Positions 1 through 9,119 of a stretch of 64,000 nucleotides of DNA are shown here, one piece after another. The position numbers were made by a program, and so were the translations under genes. The notes beneath the pieces are model-generated. The model was not told where the DNA came from. It did not search any database and saw nothing but the letters and a program-made list of their open reading frames with translations. Within the stretch, counting starts at the first letter, position 1. Every line of letters begins with the position of its first letter. The stretch comes from an uncultured Bacteroides sp. (GTDB taxonomy: Bacteria > Bacteroidota > Bacteroidia > Bacteroidales > Bacteroidaceae): the NCBI RefSeq assembly GCF_963677685.1, contig NZ_OY782186.1, forward strand, positions 1,860,001-1,924,000. The letters are read 5' to 3'.

Positions 1-1
1 A

Positions 2-1267
2 CGTTTAAATCGTGATGAAGTAGAATACTATTTGGAACAGTGCAAACAGCGCGGCTACAATGTTGTTCAGGTTCAAACGATGAATAGTGTGCCTTCAATG
101 AATTATTATGGTCAATATTCTTTGCCTGATGACTTTAATTTTAAAAATATAGATAAAAAAGGTGTTTATGGCTATTGGGATCATATGGATTATATCATAA
201 AAACTGCAGCTAGTAAGGGAATCTATATAGGGATGGTTTGTATTTGGGGTAGTCCAGTTAAGCATGGTGATATGAGTGTGAAAGATGCCAAGGCTTATGG
301 TAAATTTTTGGCAGAAAGATACAAAGATATTCCCAATATCATTTGGTTTATTGGAGGTGATGTGCGTGGTGATGTTAAAACAGCAGAGTGGGAAGCATTA
401 GCTCATAGTATTCGAGCTATTGATAAAAATCATCTAATGACTTTTCATCCTCGTGGAAGAACAATCTCATCGATGTGGTTTAATAATGCCGATTGGCTTG
501 ATTTTAATATGTTTCAAAGTGGACATCGTCGTTATGGACAACGTAATGGAGATGGTGATTATCCTATTGAGGAGAATACAGAAGAAGATAACTGGAGATT
601 TGTAGCACGTAGTTTGGCCATGAAGCCTATGAAACCAGTACTTGACGGTGAACCTATTTACGAAGAAATACCTCAAGGCTTGCATGACCCTAATGAAACT
701 TTATGGAATGCGAATGATGTACGTAGATATGCTTATTGGTCTGTTTTTGCGGGTTCTTTTGGGCACACTTATGGTCATAATTCCATAATGCAATTTGTCA
801 GACCGGGTATTGGTGGAGCTTATGGAGCTAAGAAGCCTTGGTATGATGCTTTGAAAGATCCTGGTTATAACCAAATGAAATATCTTAAAAACCTGATGCT
901 AACTTTTCCTTTCTTTGATCGTGTTCCAGATCAGAGTATCATTGCTGGAAAGAATGGCGAACGTTACGATAGAGCTATTGCCACCCGTGGCAAAGACTAT
1001 TTGTTGGTTTATAATTACACCGGTCGCCCTATGGAGGTTGATTTGAGCAAAATTAGTGGTACTAAAAAGAATGTATGGTGGTATGCTGCTAAAGATGGTA
1101 AACTGGAATATGTTGGTGAATTTGATAGTAAAGTAATTCATTTTCAACATGACAGTGGATATTGTAGTGGAAATGATCAGGTACTCATTGCAATAGATGC
1201 TTCAAAAGACTATGTCGATAAAGAATGGAAAGTATTGCCTGATGCGCAACAAAAATGGAATCAATAA
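2..1267 (+). CDS. GH140-type glycoside hydrolase (apiosidase-like, DUF4038), 5' partial
   Basis: The reading frame is open to the left edge of the window (first full codon at base 2), so the N-terminus and signal peptide are missing; the first internal TTG at 32 is not a believable start. The visible 5' part matches the opening of the TIM barrel of the DUF4038/GH140 family (EVEYYLEQCKQRGYNVVQVQ). Two acidic stretches suit the catalytic pair of a retaining enzyme: WFIGGDVRGD and PVLDGEPIYEE. The C-terminal ~100 residues look like the small beta domain usual in this family. Characterised GH140 enzymes cut the apiose linkage that joins RG-II side chains A and B to the backbone, and the neighbouring GH78, GH127 and GH141 genes support that role. 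The stop overlaps the annotatable start region of the next gene, so they are co-transcribed. Family assignment is confident; exact specificity is inferred. Confidence 0.85.
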   Translation, partial: RLNRDEVEYYLEQCKQRGYNVVQVQTMNSVPSMNYYGQYSLPDDFNFKNIDKKGVYGYWDHMDYIIKTAASKGIYIGMVCIWGSPVKHGDMSVKDAKAYGKFLAERYKDIPNIIWFIGGDVRGDVKTAEWEALAHSIRAIDKNHLMTFHPRGRTISSMWFNNADWLDFNMFQSGHRRYGQRNGDGDYPIEENTEEDNWRFVARSLAMKPMKPVLDGEPIYEEIPQGLHDPNETLWNANDVRRYAYWSVFAGSFGHTYGHNSIMQFVRPGIGGAYGAKKPWYDALKDPGYNQMKYLKNLMLTFPFFDRVPDQSIIAGKNGERYDRAIATRGKDYLLVYNYTGRPMEVDLSKISGTKKNVWWYAAKDGKLEYVGEFDSKVIHFQHDSGYCSGNDQVLIAIDASKDYVDKEWKVLPDAQQKWNQ

Positions 1268-1281
1268 TGCATAATTTGCTG

Positions 1282-4200
1282 ATGAAAAGAAATAGAATAT
1301 TTAGTTTTCTTCTACTCTGTTTATTTAGTTCACTTTCTTTGTGGGCGAAGGTGGATATTACTTCTTTGCGTACAGAGGAGATGAATAATCCGATGGGAAT
1401 TGATACTGAGTTACCTCGTCTGAGTTGGCGACTTGTATCAGATGAACACAATGTAATGCAAACAGCTTATCATATTCTCGTTGCCAGCTCTTTGGATAAA
1501 TTGAACCATGGAGAAGGCGATTTGTGGGATTCTGGAAGGGTTAAATCGGATGCATCTATATGGATACCTTATTCTGGTAAAGCTTTGAAGAGCAATATGC
1601 GTTGTTATTGGAAAGTTAAAAGCTATACAACACGTGGAGAAACGGCATGGAGTGAACCTGCTTTATGGAGCATGGGATTACTCTCTGAGAATAATTGGAA
1701 AGGTCGCTGGATAGGTTATGATAAGGCTTTTCCTTGGGATAGTGAAACAACCTGGAGTCGTCTTAGTGCCCGTTATCTTCGGAAAGAATTTAAACTGACT
1801 AAGAAAGTAAAACAGGCTACAGTACATATTGCTGGTTTGGGGATGTACGAACTGTATATTAATGGGCAGAAAGTTGGCGATCAAGTATTAGCTCCTGCAC
1901 CTACTGATTACAGAAAAACGGTACTTTATAATAGCTTTAATGTCACCTCATTGCTAAAAATGAATAATGCGATCGGAGTAACCTTGGGCAATGGTCGTTT
2001 TTATACGATGCGTCAGAATTATAAACCTTATAAGATACCAACTTTTGGTTACCCTAAATTACGCTTGAATCTGGTTGTTGAATATACTGATGGTAGTGTA
2101 GAAACGATAGCAAGTGATACTAGCTGGAAATTGACTGCTGATGGTCCTATTCGTAGCAACAATGAATACGATGGGGAAGAATATGATGCTCGTAAAGAGT
2201 TGAAAGGATGGACTATTGTTGGTTACAATGATTCTACTTGGCTTCCTGCTCAACGCGTCAGTTTACCCACAGGTACCCTTCGTGCTGCGATGGCACCAAA
2301 CATAAAGGTGCAGGAACACGTAAAACCTGTCTCTATGAAGAAACTAGGCAACAAGTATATTTTGGATATGGGACAAAATATGGTGGGATGGATACGGATG
2401 AAGATCAAAGGAAATACTGGAGATTCTATTCGCTTACGTTTTGCTGAATTGTTGAAGAAAGATGGGGAGCTATATGTAGAAAATTTGCGTGATGCCCGTG
2501 TCACAGATACTTATATCGTTCGCGGAGATGAATTTGGTACATGGTGGTCTCCTCGCTTTGTCTTTCATGGCTTTCGTTATGTGGAAGTATCTGGTTACTC
2601 TGCGCCTGAAATAAATGACTTTATTGGTGAAGTGGTTAATGATGCTATGGAGACGTTGGGTTCTTTTGATACATCAAATACTACTCTTAATCAGATTTAT
2701 AAAAATGCTTTTTGGGGTATTCGGGGCAATTACAAAGGAATGCCGATAGATTGTCCTCAACGCAATGAACGCCAACCATGGTTAGGCGATAGAGCAACAG
2801 GGGCATGGGGTGAAAGCTTTGTGATGGAGAATGGTCCGTTGTATGCTAAATGGATGGATGATATTCGTGAAGCACAGCGTGAAGACGGATGTATTCCGGA
2901 TGTAGCTCCTGCTTTTTGGAACTATTATACGGATAATATGACTTGGCCTTCTGTGTTTCTTATGGCTTCCGATATGATTTATACGCAATTTGGTAACATT
3001 AAGCCGATAGTGAAAAACTATCCGGCTATGAAACTTTGGTTGCAGCATATGCGAAAAGAGTACATGACTGATGAGTATATAGTAACTAAAGACAGGTATG
3101 GTGATTGGTGTGTTCCTCCCGAATCTTTGGATTTAATTCATAGTCGTGACCCGAAACGTCAGACGGATGGAACCTTAATTGCCACAGCTTATTATTATAA
3201 GATGTTGAGGCTGATGACCCGCTTTGCACATCTACAGGGGTTTGCTCAAGATGCTTTGACGTTTGATGCTTTGGCTTTGAAAATAAGGGAGGCTTTTAAT
3301 AAGCACTTTCTGACGATTAAAACCGGGACCTCTAAAGTTCCAGGACATATTCTTTATCCGGACAGTGTGTTTTATGGTAACAATACGGTGACGGCAAACC
3401 TTTTGCCATTAGCTTTTGATATGGTGCCTGACAAATACAAAGAAGAAGTTTCAAAGAACGTGATTACTTCTATTATTACTACAAATAAAGGTCATATCAG
3501 TACTGGAGTGATTGGCGTACAATGGCTTATGCGTGAGTTAAGTCGCATGGGACGCGCTGACGTTGCTTTTCTTTTAGCTACAAATACAACGTATCCAAGT
3601 TGGGGGTATATGGCGAAAAACGGAGCTACTACAATCTGGGAATTATGGAATGGCAATACAGCTAGTCCAAAGATGAATAGCGGAAATCATGTGATGTTGC
3701 TTGGTGATTTGATACTTTGGTGCTATGAAAATTTAGCTGGCATCCGTTCTAGTCGTGACGAAGTTGCTTTTAAGCATATTGTTCTTCGTCCCGATTTTGA
3801 AATTCAGGATCTTAGTAAGGTTAATGCTTCCTATATGACTCCTTATGGAAAGGTGGTTAGTCGTTGGGAAAAAACATTGATGCATATTAATTGGGAAGTC
3901 GAAATTCCTGCTAATACCACTGCTGAAGTCTGGTTGCCTAATGGTAAAGCAAAGAAAATAGGTTCGGGTTCTTATCATTATAGTGTAAAAATACCTACTC
4001 GTGATAAGGCGGTTATTACGGATGAATTCTTGTATGAAAAAGCATCTTTCCCTCAATGCCATGCTTCGACGATAGCGGAAACTCCTCAAGGTGATTTAGT
4101 TGCTTCTTTCTTTGGAGGTACTAGAGAACGAAATCCTGATTGTTGTATTTGGGTTTGTCGCAAAGAAAAAGGCAGTGATCAGTGGACTGCTCCAATGGAG

Positions 4201-5064
4201 GTTGCAAATGGTATCCTGAGTCCAACAGTCAGAAAGGCTTGCTGGAATCCGGTATTATTCCAAATACCAGATGGAGAATTATTGTTATTTTATAAAATAG
4301 GTAAGAAGGTTTCTGATTGGACGGCTTGGCTGATTCGTTCTAGTGATGGAGGTAAGAGTTGGAGTAAACCGGAGCAAATGCCTGATGGCTTTTTAGGTCC
4401 TATTAAGAATAAACCAATCTATGTAAATGGAAGAATTATTTGTCCTTCGAGTACTGAGGAGGGTGGATGGAAAGTGCATTTTGAAATATCAGATGATCTT
4501 GGTAAAACTTGGAAGATGATAGGACCTATTGGTGCTACAGAAGCTTTACCTTCTATAATGCCTAAGGGTGCAGATAAAAATGATGATCCTGAAGCAGGAA
4601 AGTTTGTTGAACAGAAAAAATATGTGATACAGGCTATTCAGCCTAGTATTATTCAGCACAAGGATGGTCGTCTACAGATTCTTTGTCGCACTCGCAATCG
4701 TTTTATTGCTACTTCGTGGAGTAGTGATAATGGAAATACTTGGACTTCGCTTACTTTGACGGATGTTCCTAATAATAACTCTGGAACAGATGCGGTTACT
4801 CTTAAAGATGGTCGGCAGTTATTAGTGTATAATAATTTTGCAACGATACAAGGAACTAAAAAAGGGGTACGTACTCCATTAAATATTGCTGTTTCTAAAG
4901 ATGGTATAAAATGGAAAGAAGTTCTTGTTCTTGAAGATAGTCCTATTAGTCAGTATTCTTATCCTTCGGTTATTCAAAGCAGTGACGGAATGATTCATGT
5001 TGTGTATACTTGGCGGAGATTGCGTGTTAAATATGAAAAAATAGATCCTAAAAAACTAAGATAA
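1282..5064 (+). CDS. GH78 alpha-L-rhamnosidase fused to a C-terminal sialidase-fold (BNR_2) domain
   Basis: A protein of about 1260 residues. ATG codons at 1255 and 1267 are also in frame, but the one at 1282 gives a clean signal peptide (MKRNRIFSFLLLCLFSSLSLWA), so it is preferred. Residues about 20-890 form a full GH78: an Ig-like start (TSLRTEEMNNPMGID), a sugar-binding N domain (LYINGQKVG), and an (alpha/alpha)6 barrel with the motif DCPQRNERQPWLGD, which keeps the acidic residues of the GH78 active site. Residues about 910-1260 are a separate beta-propeller of the BNR_2/COG4692 predicted-neuraminidase family, with Asp boxes SSDGGKSW, SDDLGKTW and SSDNGNTW. It is co-transcribed with GH140 upstream and with GH127 12 bp downstream. 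RG-II chain C is rhamnose linked to Kdo, a sialic-acid-like sugar, so a rhamnosidase plus a sialidase-fold domain could clear that chain. That specificity is inference. Confidence 0.85.
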   Translation: MKRNRIFSFLLLCLFSSLSLWAKVDITSLRTEEMNNPMGIDTELPRLSWRLVSDEHNVMQTAYHILVASSLDKLNHGEGDLWDSGRVKSDASIWIPYSGKALKSNMRCYWKVKSYTTRGETAWSEPALWSMGLLSENNWKGRWIGYDKAFPWDSETTWSRLSARYLRKEFKLTKKVKQATVHIAGLGMYELYINGQKVGDQVLAPAPTDYRKTVLYNSFNVTSLLKMNNAIGVTLGNGRFYTMRQNYKPYKIPTFGYPKLRLNLVVEYTDGSVETIASDTSWKLTADGPIRSNNEYDGEEYDARKELKGWTIVGYNDSTWLPAQRVSLPTGTLRAAMAPNIKVQEHVKPVSMKKLGNKYILDMGQNMVGWIRMKIKGNTGDSIRLRFAELLKKDGELYVENLRDARVTDTYIVRGDEFGTWWSPRFVFHGFRYVEVSGYSAPEINDFIGEVVNDAMETLGSFDTSNTTLNQIYKNAFWGIRGNYKGMPIDCPQRNERQPWLGDRATGAWGESFVMENGPLYAKWMDDIREAQREDGCIPDVAPAFWNYYTDNMTWPSVFLMASDMIYTQFGNIKPIVKNYPAMKLWLQHMRKEYMTDEYIVTKDRYGDWCVPPESLDLIHSRDPKRQTDGTLIATAYYYKMLRLMTRFAHLQGFAQDALTFDALALKIREAFNKHFLTIKTGTSKVPGHILYPDSVFYGNNTVTANLLPLAFDMVPDKYKEEVSKNVITSIITTNKGHISTGVIGVQWLMRELSRMGRADVAFLLATNTTYPSWGYMAKNGATTIWELWNGNTASPKMNSGNHVMLLGDLILWCYENLAGIRSSRDEVAFKHIVLRPDFEIQDLSKVNASYMTPYGKVVSRWEKTLMHINWEVEIPANTTAEVWLPNGKAKKIGSGSYHYSVKIPTRDKAVITDEFLYEKASFPQCHASTIAETPQGDLVASFFGGTRERNPDCCIWVCRKEKGSDQWTAPMEVANGILSPTVRKACWNPVLFQIPDGELLLFYKIGKKVSDWTAWLIRSSDGGKSWSKPEQMPDGFLGPIKNKPIYVNGRIICPSSTEEGGWKVHFEISDDLGKTWKMIGPIGATEALPSIMPKGADKNDDPEAGKFVEQKKYVIQAIQPSIIQHKDGRLQILCRTRNRFIATSWSSDNGNTWTSLTLTDVPNNNSGTDAVTLKDGRQLLVYNNFATIQGTKKGVRTPLNIAVSKDGIKWKEVLVLEDSPISQYSYPSVIQSSDGMIHVVYTWRRLRVKYEKIDPKKLR

Positions 5065-5076
5065 AGATTCTGTAAA

Positions 5077-7161
5077 ATGAAGAACGTAAAGCTATTATTG
5101 TTGTTGGTTGTAATAACTGTTACGGATGTGTCAGCTCAGGTAAAAGCCCTGACGGATATGAGTCGTAGTCACTATGCAAAGATGGAAAACACAGAACTTG
5201 GAGCTGTTCGCTGGACGGATGGCTTTTGGGGAGACCGTTTTGCTGTTTGCAAAGATACGATGCTTTTAAGTATGTGGGATACTTGGAACGATCCAAATGT
5301 TTCTCATGGATTCCGTAATTTTGAGATAGCTGCTGGGGTTTGCTCGGGAGAGCATTGGGGACCTCCTTTTCATGATGGTGATTTTTACAAATGGCTTGAA
5401 GCCGTAGCTGCTGTATATGCTGTAGATAAGGATCCAAAGTTAGATGCTTTAATGGATAAAGTGATTAAGGATATAGCCTTGGCTCAGCGTGAAGACGGAT
5501 ATATCCATACTCCTGTTATTATAGAGGAGAAAAATAAAGGTATTGATTCGCATAAAGTCATGAAGGAAGCGGTTATTGGCACTAAGGTAGGTCGCGAAAA
5601 AGAAAAAGGGGCTTTTGCTAATCGGTTGAATTTTGAGACTTATAACCTTGGACATTTGATGTTGGCAGGTATCATTCACTACCGTGCTACTGGCAAGAAG
5701 ACTTTGTTCAATGTGGCTGTAAAAGCAACTGACTTTTTGTGTCATTTTTACGAAACTGCTTCTGCTGAATTGGCTCGTAACGCTATTTGTCCGTCACACT
5801 ATATGGGTGTTATTGAAATGTATCGTGCTACTGGTAATCCTCGTTATTTGGAGTTGGCCGAAAACCTTATCAAAATTCGCGGCATGGTAGAACATGGAAC
5901 GGATGATAATCAGGATCGTATTCCGTTTACTCAGCAGAAGCATGCAATGGGGCATGCTGTACGTGCTAATTATCTTTATGCAGGGGTGGCGGATGTATAT
6001 GCTGAAACTGGGGATACTTTGTTACTCAATAATCTTAAAAGCATTTGGACAGACATTGTTACTCGTAAAATGTATGTTACCGGTGCTTGTGGAGCGCTGT
6101 ATGATGGGACTTCTCCTGATGGTACGTGCTATGAACCGGACAGCATACAAAAGGTACATCAAAGTTACGGGCGTCCGTATCAATTACCTAATAGTACGGC
6201 TCACAATGAAACGTGCGCTAACATTGGTAATATGTTGTTTAACTGGCGTATGTTTGAAACGACTGGAGAGGCTAAGTATGTCGATATTGTAGAGACTTGT
6301 CTTTATAATAGTGTACTGAGTGGGGTGAGTTTAGATGGTAAACGCTTTTTCTATACTAATCCGTTGCGTATAAGTAATGACTTGCCTTATACACTTCGTT
6401 GGCCGAAGGAAAGAACTAGCTATATTAGCTGTTTCTGTTGTCCACCCAATACTGTGCGTACTGTGTGCGAAGCTCAAAACTATGCTTATACAATTGGTGA
6501 CCAAGGAATTTATTGCAATTTGTATGGAGGGAGTGAACTAGAAACAACCTTGAAAGATGGAGATCAAGTCAAACTATCTCAAGTATCTGATTATCCTTGG
6601 GATGGGGCTGTGAAGTTAAACATAGAAAAAGCTTCAAGAAGACATGCTTTCTCTCTCTTCTTGCGTATTCCAGATTGGTGCGAAAAGGCGAGCCTTCGAG
6701 TAAATGGTGAAAAGATAAAGATGATCCTGAAAGCAGATACTTTTGTAGAGATACATCGTGTGTGGAAGAAAGGCGATGAAGTCGATTTTGTGATGGATAT
6801 GCCTGTGAAATTATTGGAGTCTAATCCTCTGGTGGAAGAGACGCGTAATCAAACGGTCGTGAAGCGTGGACCGTTAGTCTATTGCTTGGAAAGTATTGAT
6901 ATTGAAGGCGATCACAAAATAGATGATGTAGTCATTCCTTCGGATATAAAATTTACTCCTAAGAAGATTACGATTGGCGGAAGTCCCATTGTTGCTCTTA
7001 AAGGTACTGCTTATTTGGTTTCGGAAAATTCGTGGAAAGGAACCTTATATCGTGAAGTTTCTAAAGCGATGAAACCTGTTACAATAAGTTTGATTCCTTA
7101 TTATGCTTGGGGCAATAGAGGAAAAACGGAAATGACAGTCTGGATGCCACTTGACCGATAA
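5077..7161 (+). CDS. GH127-type (DUF1680) hydrolase, beta-L-arabinofuranosidase or aceric acid hydrolase
   Basis: A 694-residue exported protein with a signal peptide ending near VSA-QV. It is a full-length DUF1680 protein: the N-terminal motif RWTDGFWGDR, an (alpha/alpha)6 barrel, then beta-sandwich domains. The zinc-thiolate active site of GH127 is intact: Glu378 and Cys380 in HNETC, and Cys454/Cys455 in SCFCCPP, corresponding to the Glu/Cys and Cys-Cys pairs of the Bifidobacterium enzyme HypBA1. Most GH127 enzymes release beta-L-arabinofuranose. The B. thetaiotaomicron RG-II locus has a GH127 reported to release aceric acid from chain B, and the adjacency to GH78 and GH141 makes that activity plausible here. 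It lies 12 bp after the GH78 fusion and 9 bp before GH141, in one operon. Confidence 0.88.
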   Translation: MKNVKLLLLLVVITVTDVSAQVKALTDMSRSHYAKMENTELGAVRWTDGFWGDRFAVCKDTMLLSMWDTWNDPNVSHGFRNFEIAAGVCSGEHWGPPFHDGDFYKWLEAVAAVYAVDKDPKLDALMDKVIKDIALAQREDGYIHTPVIIEEKNKGIDSHKVMKEAVIGTKVGREKEKGAFANRLNFETYNLGHLMLAGIIHYRATGKKTLFNVAVKATDFLCHFYETASAELARNAICPSHYMGVIEMYRATGNPRYLELAENLIKIRGMVEHGTDDNQDRIPFTQQKHAMGHAVRANYLYAGVADVYAETGDTLLLNNLKSIWTDIVTRKMYVTGACGALYDGTSPDGTCYEPDSIQKVHQSYGRPYQLPNSTAHNETCANIGNMLFNWRMFETTGEAKYVDIVETCLYNSVLSGVSLDGKRFFYTNPLRISNDLPYTLRWPKERTSYISCFCCPPNTVRTVCEAQNYAYTIGDQGIYCNLYGGSELETTLKDGDQVKLSQVSDYPWDGAVKLNIEKASRRHAFSLFLRIPDWCEKASLRVNGEKIKMILKADTFVEIHRVWKKGDEVDFVMDMPVKLLESNPLVEETRNQTVVKRGPLVYCLESIDIEGDHKIDDVVIPSDIKFTPKKITIGGSPIVALKGTAYLVSENSWKGTLYREVSKAMKPVTISLIPYYAWGNRGKTEMTVWMPLDR

Positions 7162-7170
7162 TTAGAGTTT

Positions 7171-9018
7171 ATGAGAAGAATGAAATTAATTTCTATTTTA
7201 CTCTTGTTGATTTTTTCGGTAAGAGTTTCTGCTTTTGATATTTGGGTATCACCAATGGGGAATGATCTTGCTACGGGAACCAAAGAAGCCCCAAAGAAAA
7301 CTTTAGCTTCGGCATTGAGGCAAGCACGTGAATTGCGCCGTGTGCATCCTGAAAGTGCCAAAGGTGGTATTACAATATATTTACAAGGTGGTAAATATTC
7401 GTTGTATGAGCCTATCTTCGTACGACCCGAAGATAGCGGAACGGCGGATTCGCCAACGGTGATCTGTTCGGTAAAAGGAGAAGAAGCTGTTTTAAGTGGA
7501 GGTGTGAAAATCTCTGGTTGGCATAAAGAAAAAGGGAAACTATGGGTAGCAGAGGTGCCTACTTTTAATGGACGTCCACTTGATTTTCGCCAATTATGGA
7601 TCAATGGCAAGAAGGCTATTCGTGCTCGTGACGTTATTGACTTTGAGAAAATGCATCGTATTATTAATAATGATCCGGTTCATGAAATTATCTGGGTACC
7701 GACTAAATCTGTAGAGAAAATACGTAAAGCTCCTTTTGCTGAAATGGTTTTGCATGAGATGTGGTGCATAGCCAATTTGCGTATAAAATCAATAGAAGTG
7801 CATGGAGATTCTGCTGCTGTGCGTTTTCATAATCCTGAAAGTCGCATACAGTTTGAACATCCCTGGCCTCGCCCCATGGTTACCACTGATGGGCATAATT
7901 CTGCTTTTTATCTTACTAATGCAATAGAACTGCTTGATCAACCTGGAGAATGGTATCATGATATTCGTAATCATAAACTTTATTATTATCCTCAAAAAGG
8001 AGAGAAGATGCAATCAGCTGAAGTAATAGCACCTGCGATCGAAACGCTAGTACAGCTGGAAGGTACTCTTGATCGACCTGTGCAACATGTTTCCTTTAAG
8101 AACATTACTTTTAGTCATACTACTTGGATGAGGCCTTCTCTTAAAGGGCATGTACCTTTGCAAGCTGGAATGTATATGACTGATGCTTATCAGATTGCTC
8201 CTAAGATGAGACGCGACTACCTCAATCATCCGTTGGATAATCAAGGCTGGCTCGGCAGACCATTAGCTGCTGTTCAGGTGTCTGGCGCAACAGGTATTGA
8301 TTTTATCGGTTGTCGTTTTGAACGTCTAGGTTCCACCGGTTTGGATTATGTTTATGGAGCACAAGGTGGGAGAGTAGAAGGTTGTCTATTTCGTGATATA
8401 GCTGGCAATGGATTGTTGGCGGGCAGCTTTTCTCCTGCATCACTTGAGACACACTTACCTTATGATCCAGCCGATAGCCGTGAGGTCTGCTCTCATCAGT
8501 ATATAGCGAATAACTATTTTATCGATGTGGCAAATGAGGATTGGGGTTGCTTGGCTATCTGTGCCGGATATGTTCGGGATATAACCATTGAGCATAATGA
8601 AATTTGTGAGGTTCCGTATTCAGGTATCAGTTTGGGTTGGGGATGGACACAAACAGTGAATTGTATGCGCAATAATATTGTGCATGCTAATTTGATATAT
8701 CATTATGCAATGCATATGTATGATGTTGCGGGTATTTATACGTTGGGCTCTCAACCTAAATCGTACGTAACTGAAAATTGTGTTTATGGTATTTATAAAC
8801 CGGGCTATGTACATGATCCTAAACATTGGTTTTATTTGTATACGGATGAAGGATCTTCCTTTATTACTGTAAAAGATAATTGGACGGAAGGAGAGAAATT
8901 TTTGCAAAATGCCAACGGACCGGGCAATATTTGGGATAATAATGGTCCTATGGTGAATGATTCCATCAAAAAAAAGGCGGGGCTTGAAGAAAAATTCCAA
9001 TATCTGAGGAATAAATAA
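7171..9018 (+). CDS. GH141-type right-handed beta-helix hydrolase (alpha-L-fucosidase-like)
   Basis: A 615-residue exported protein; a second in-frame ATG at 7180 is also possible, and both give a signal peptide ending near VSA-FD. The N-terminus FDIWVSPMGNDLATGTKEAP is the opening of the right-handed parallel beta-helix hydrolases now placed in GH141. The body has successive helix turns with short G/N-rich strands (for example GATGIDFIGCRFERLGSTGL) and the pattern EHNEICEVPYSGISLGWGW typical of this fold. Characterised GH141 members include an RG-II alpha-L-fucosidase from B. thetaiotaomicron and a xylanase, so fucosidase is the favoured activity in this context. It is the fourth gene of the operon; 101 bp with no clear promoter or terminator separates it from the next GH78. 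Confidence 0.8.
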   Translation: MRRMKLISILLLLIFSVRVSAFDIWVSPMGNDLATGTKEAPKKTLASALRQARELRRVHPESAKGGITIYLQGGKYSLYEPIFVRPEDSGTADSPTVICSVKGEEAVLSGGVKISGWHKEKGKLWVAEVPTFNGRPLDFRQLWINGKKAIRARDVIDFEKMHRIINNDPVHEIIWVPTKSVEKIRKAPFAEMVLHEMWCIANLRIKSIEVHGDSAAVRFHNPESRIQFEHPWPRPMVTTDGHNSAFYLTNAIELLDQPGEWYHDIRNHKLYYYPQKGEKMQSAEVIAPAIETLVQLEGTLDRPVQHVSFKNITFSHTTWMRPSLKGHVPLQAGMYMTDAYQIAPKMRRDYLNHPLDNQGWLGRPLAAVQVSGATGIDFIGCRFERLGSTGLDYVYGAQGGRVEGCLFRDIAGNGLLAGSFSPASLETHLPYDPADSREVCSHQYIANNYFIDVANEDWGCLAICAGYVRDITIEHNEICEVPYSGISLGWGWTQTVNCMRNNIVHANLIYHYAMHMYDVAGIYTLGSQPKSYVTENCVYGIYKPGYVHDPKHWFYLYTDEGSSFITVKDNWTEGEKFLQNANGPGNIWDNNGPMVNDSIKKKAGLEEKFQYLRNK

Positions 9019-9119
9019 TTCTCAATGTTTTAATGAAACGATGTAATTGTGATAAGATTTTGAACGAATGTTTCAAATTACAAAAAGATAAATTGTCTTA
9101 GAATTGATTATAAGATCTT

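Noticed and set aside
3900..5064. Host mucin sialidase
   Set aside because: The sialidase-fold domain is fused to a rhamnosidase in a pectin locus and belongs to the COG4692-like branch; a host sialic acid target is not supported.
5894..6292. Plus-strand ORF of 132 codons inside the GH127 gene
   Set aside because: Wrong frame of a gene whose catalytic residues are intact; shadow only.
7101..7610. Antisense ORF of 169 codons over the GH127/GH141 junction
   Set aside because: It overlaps two well-supported genes on the other strand and matches no family.
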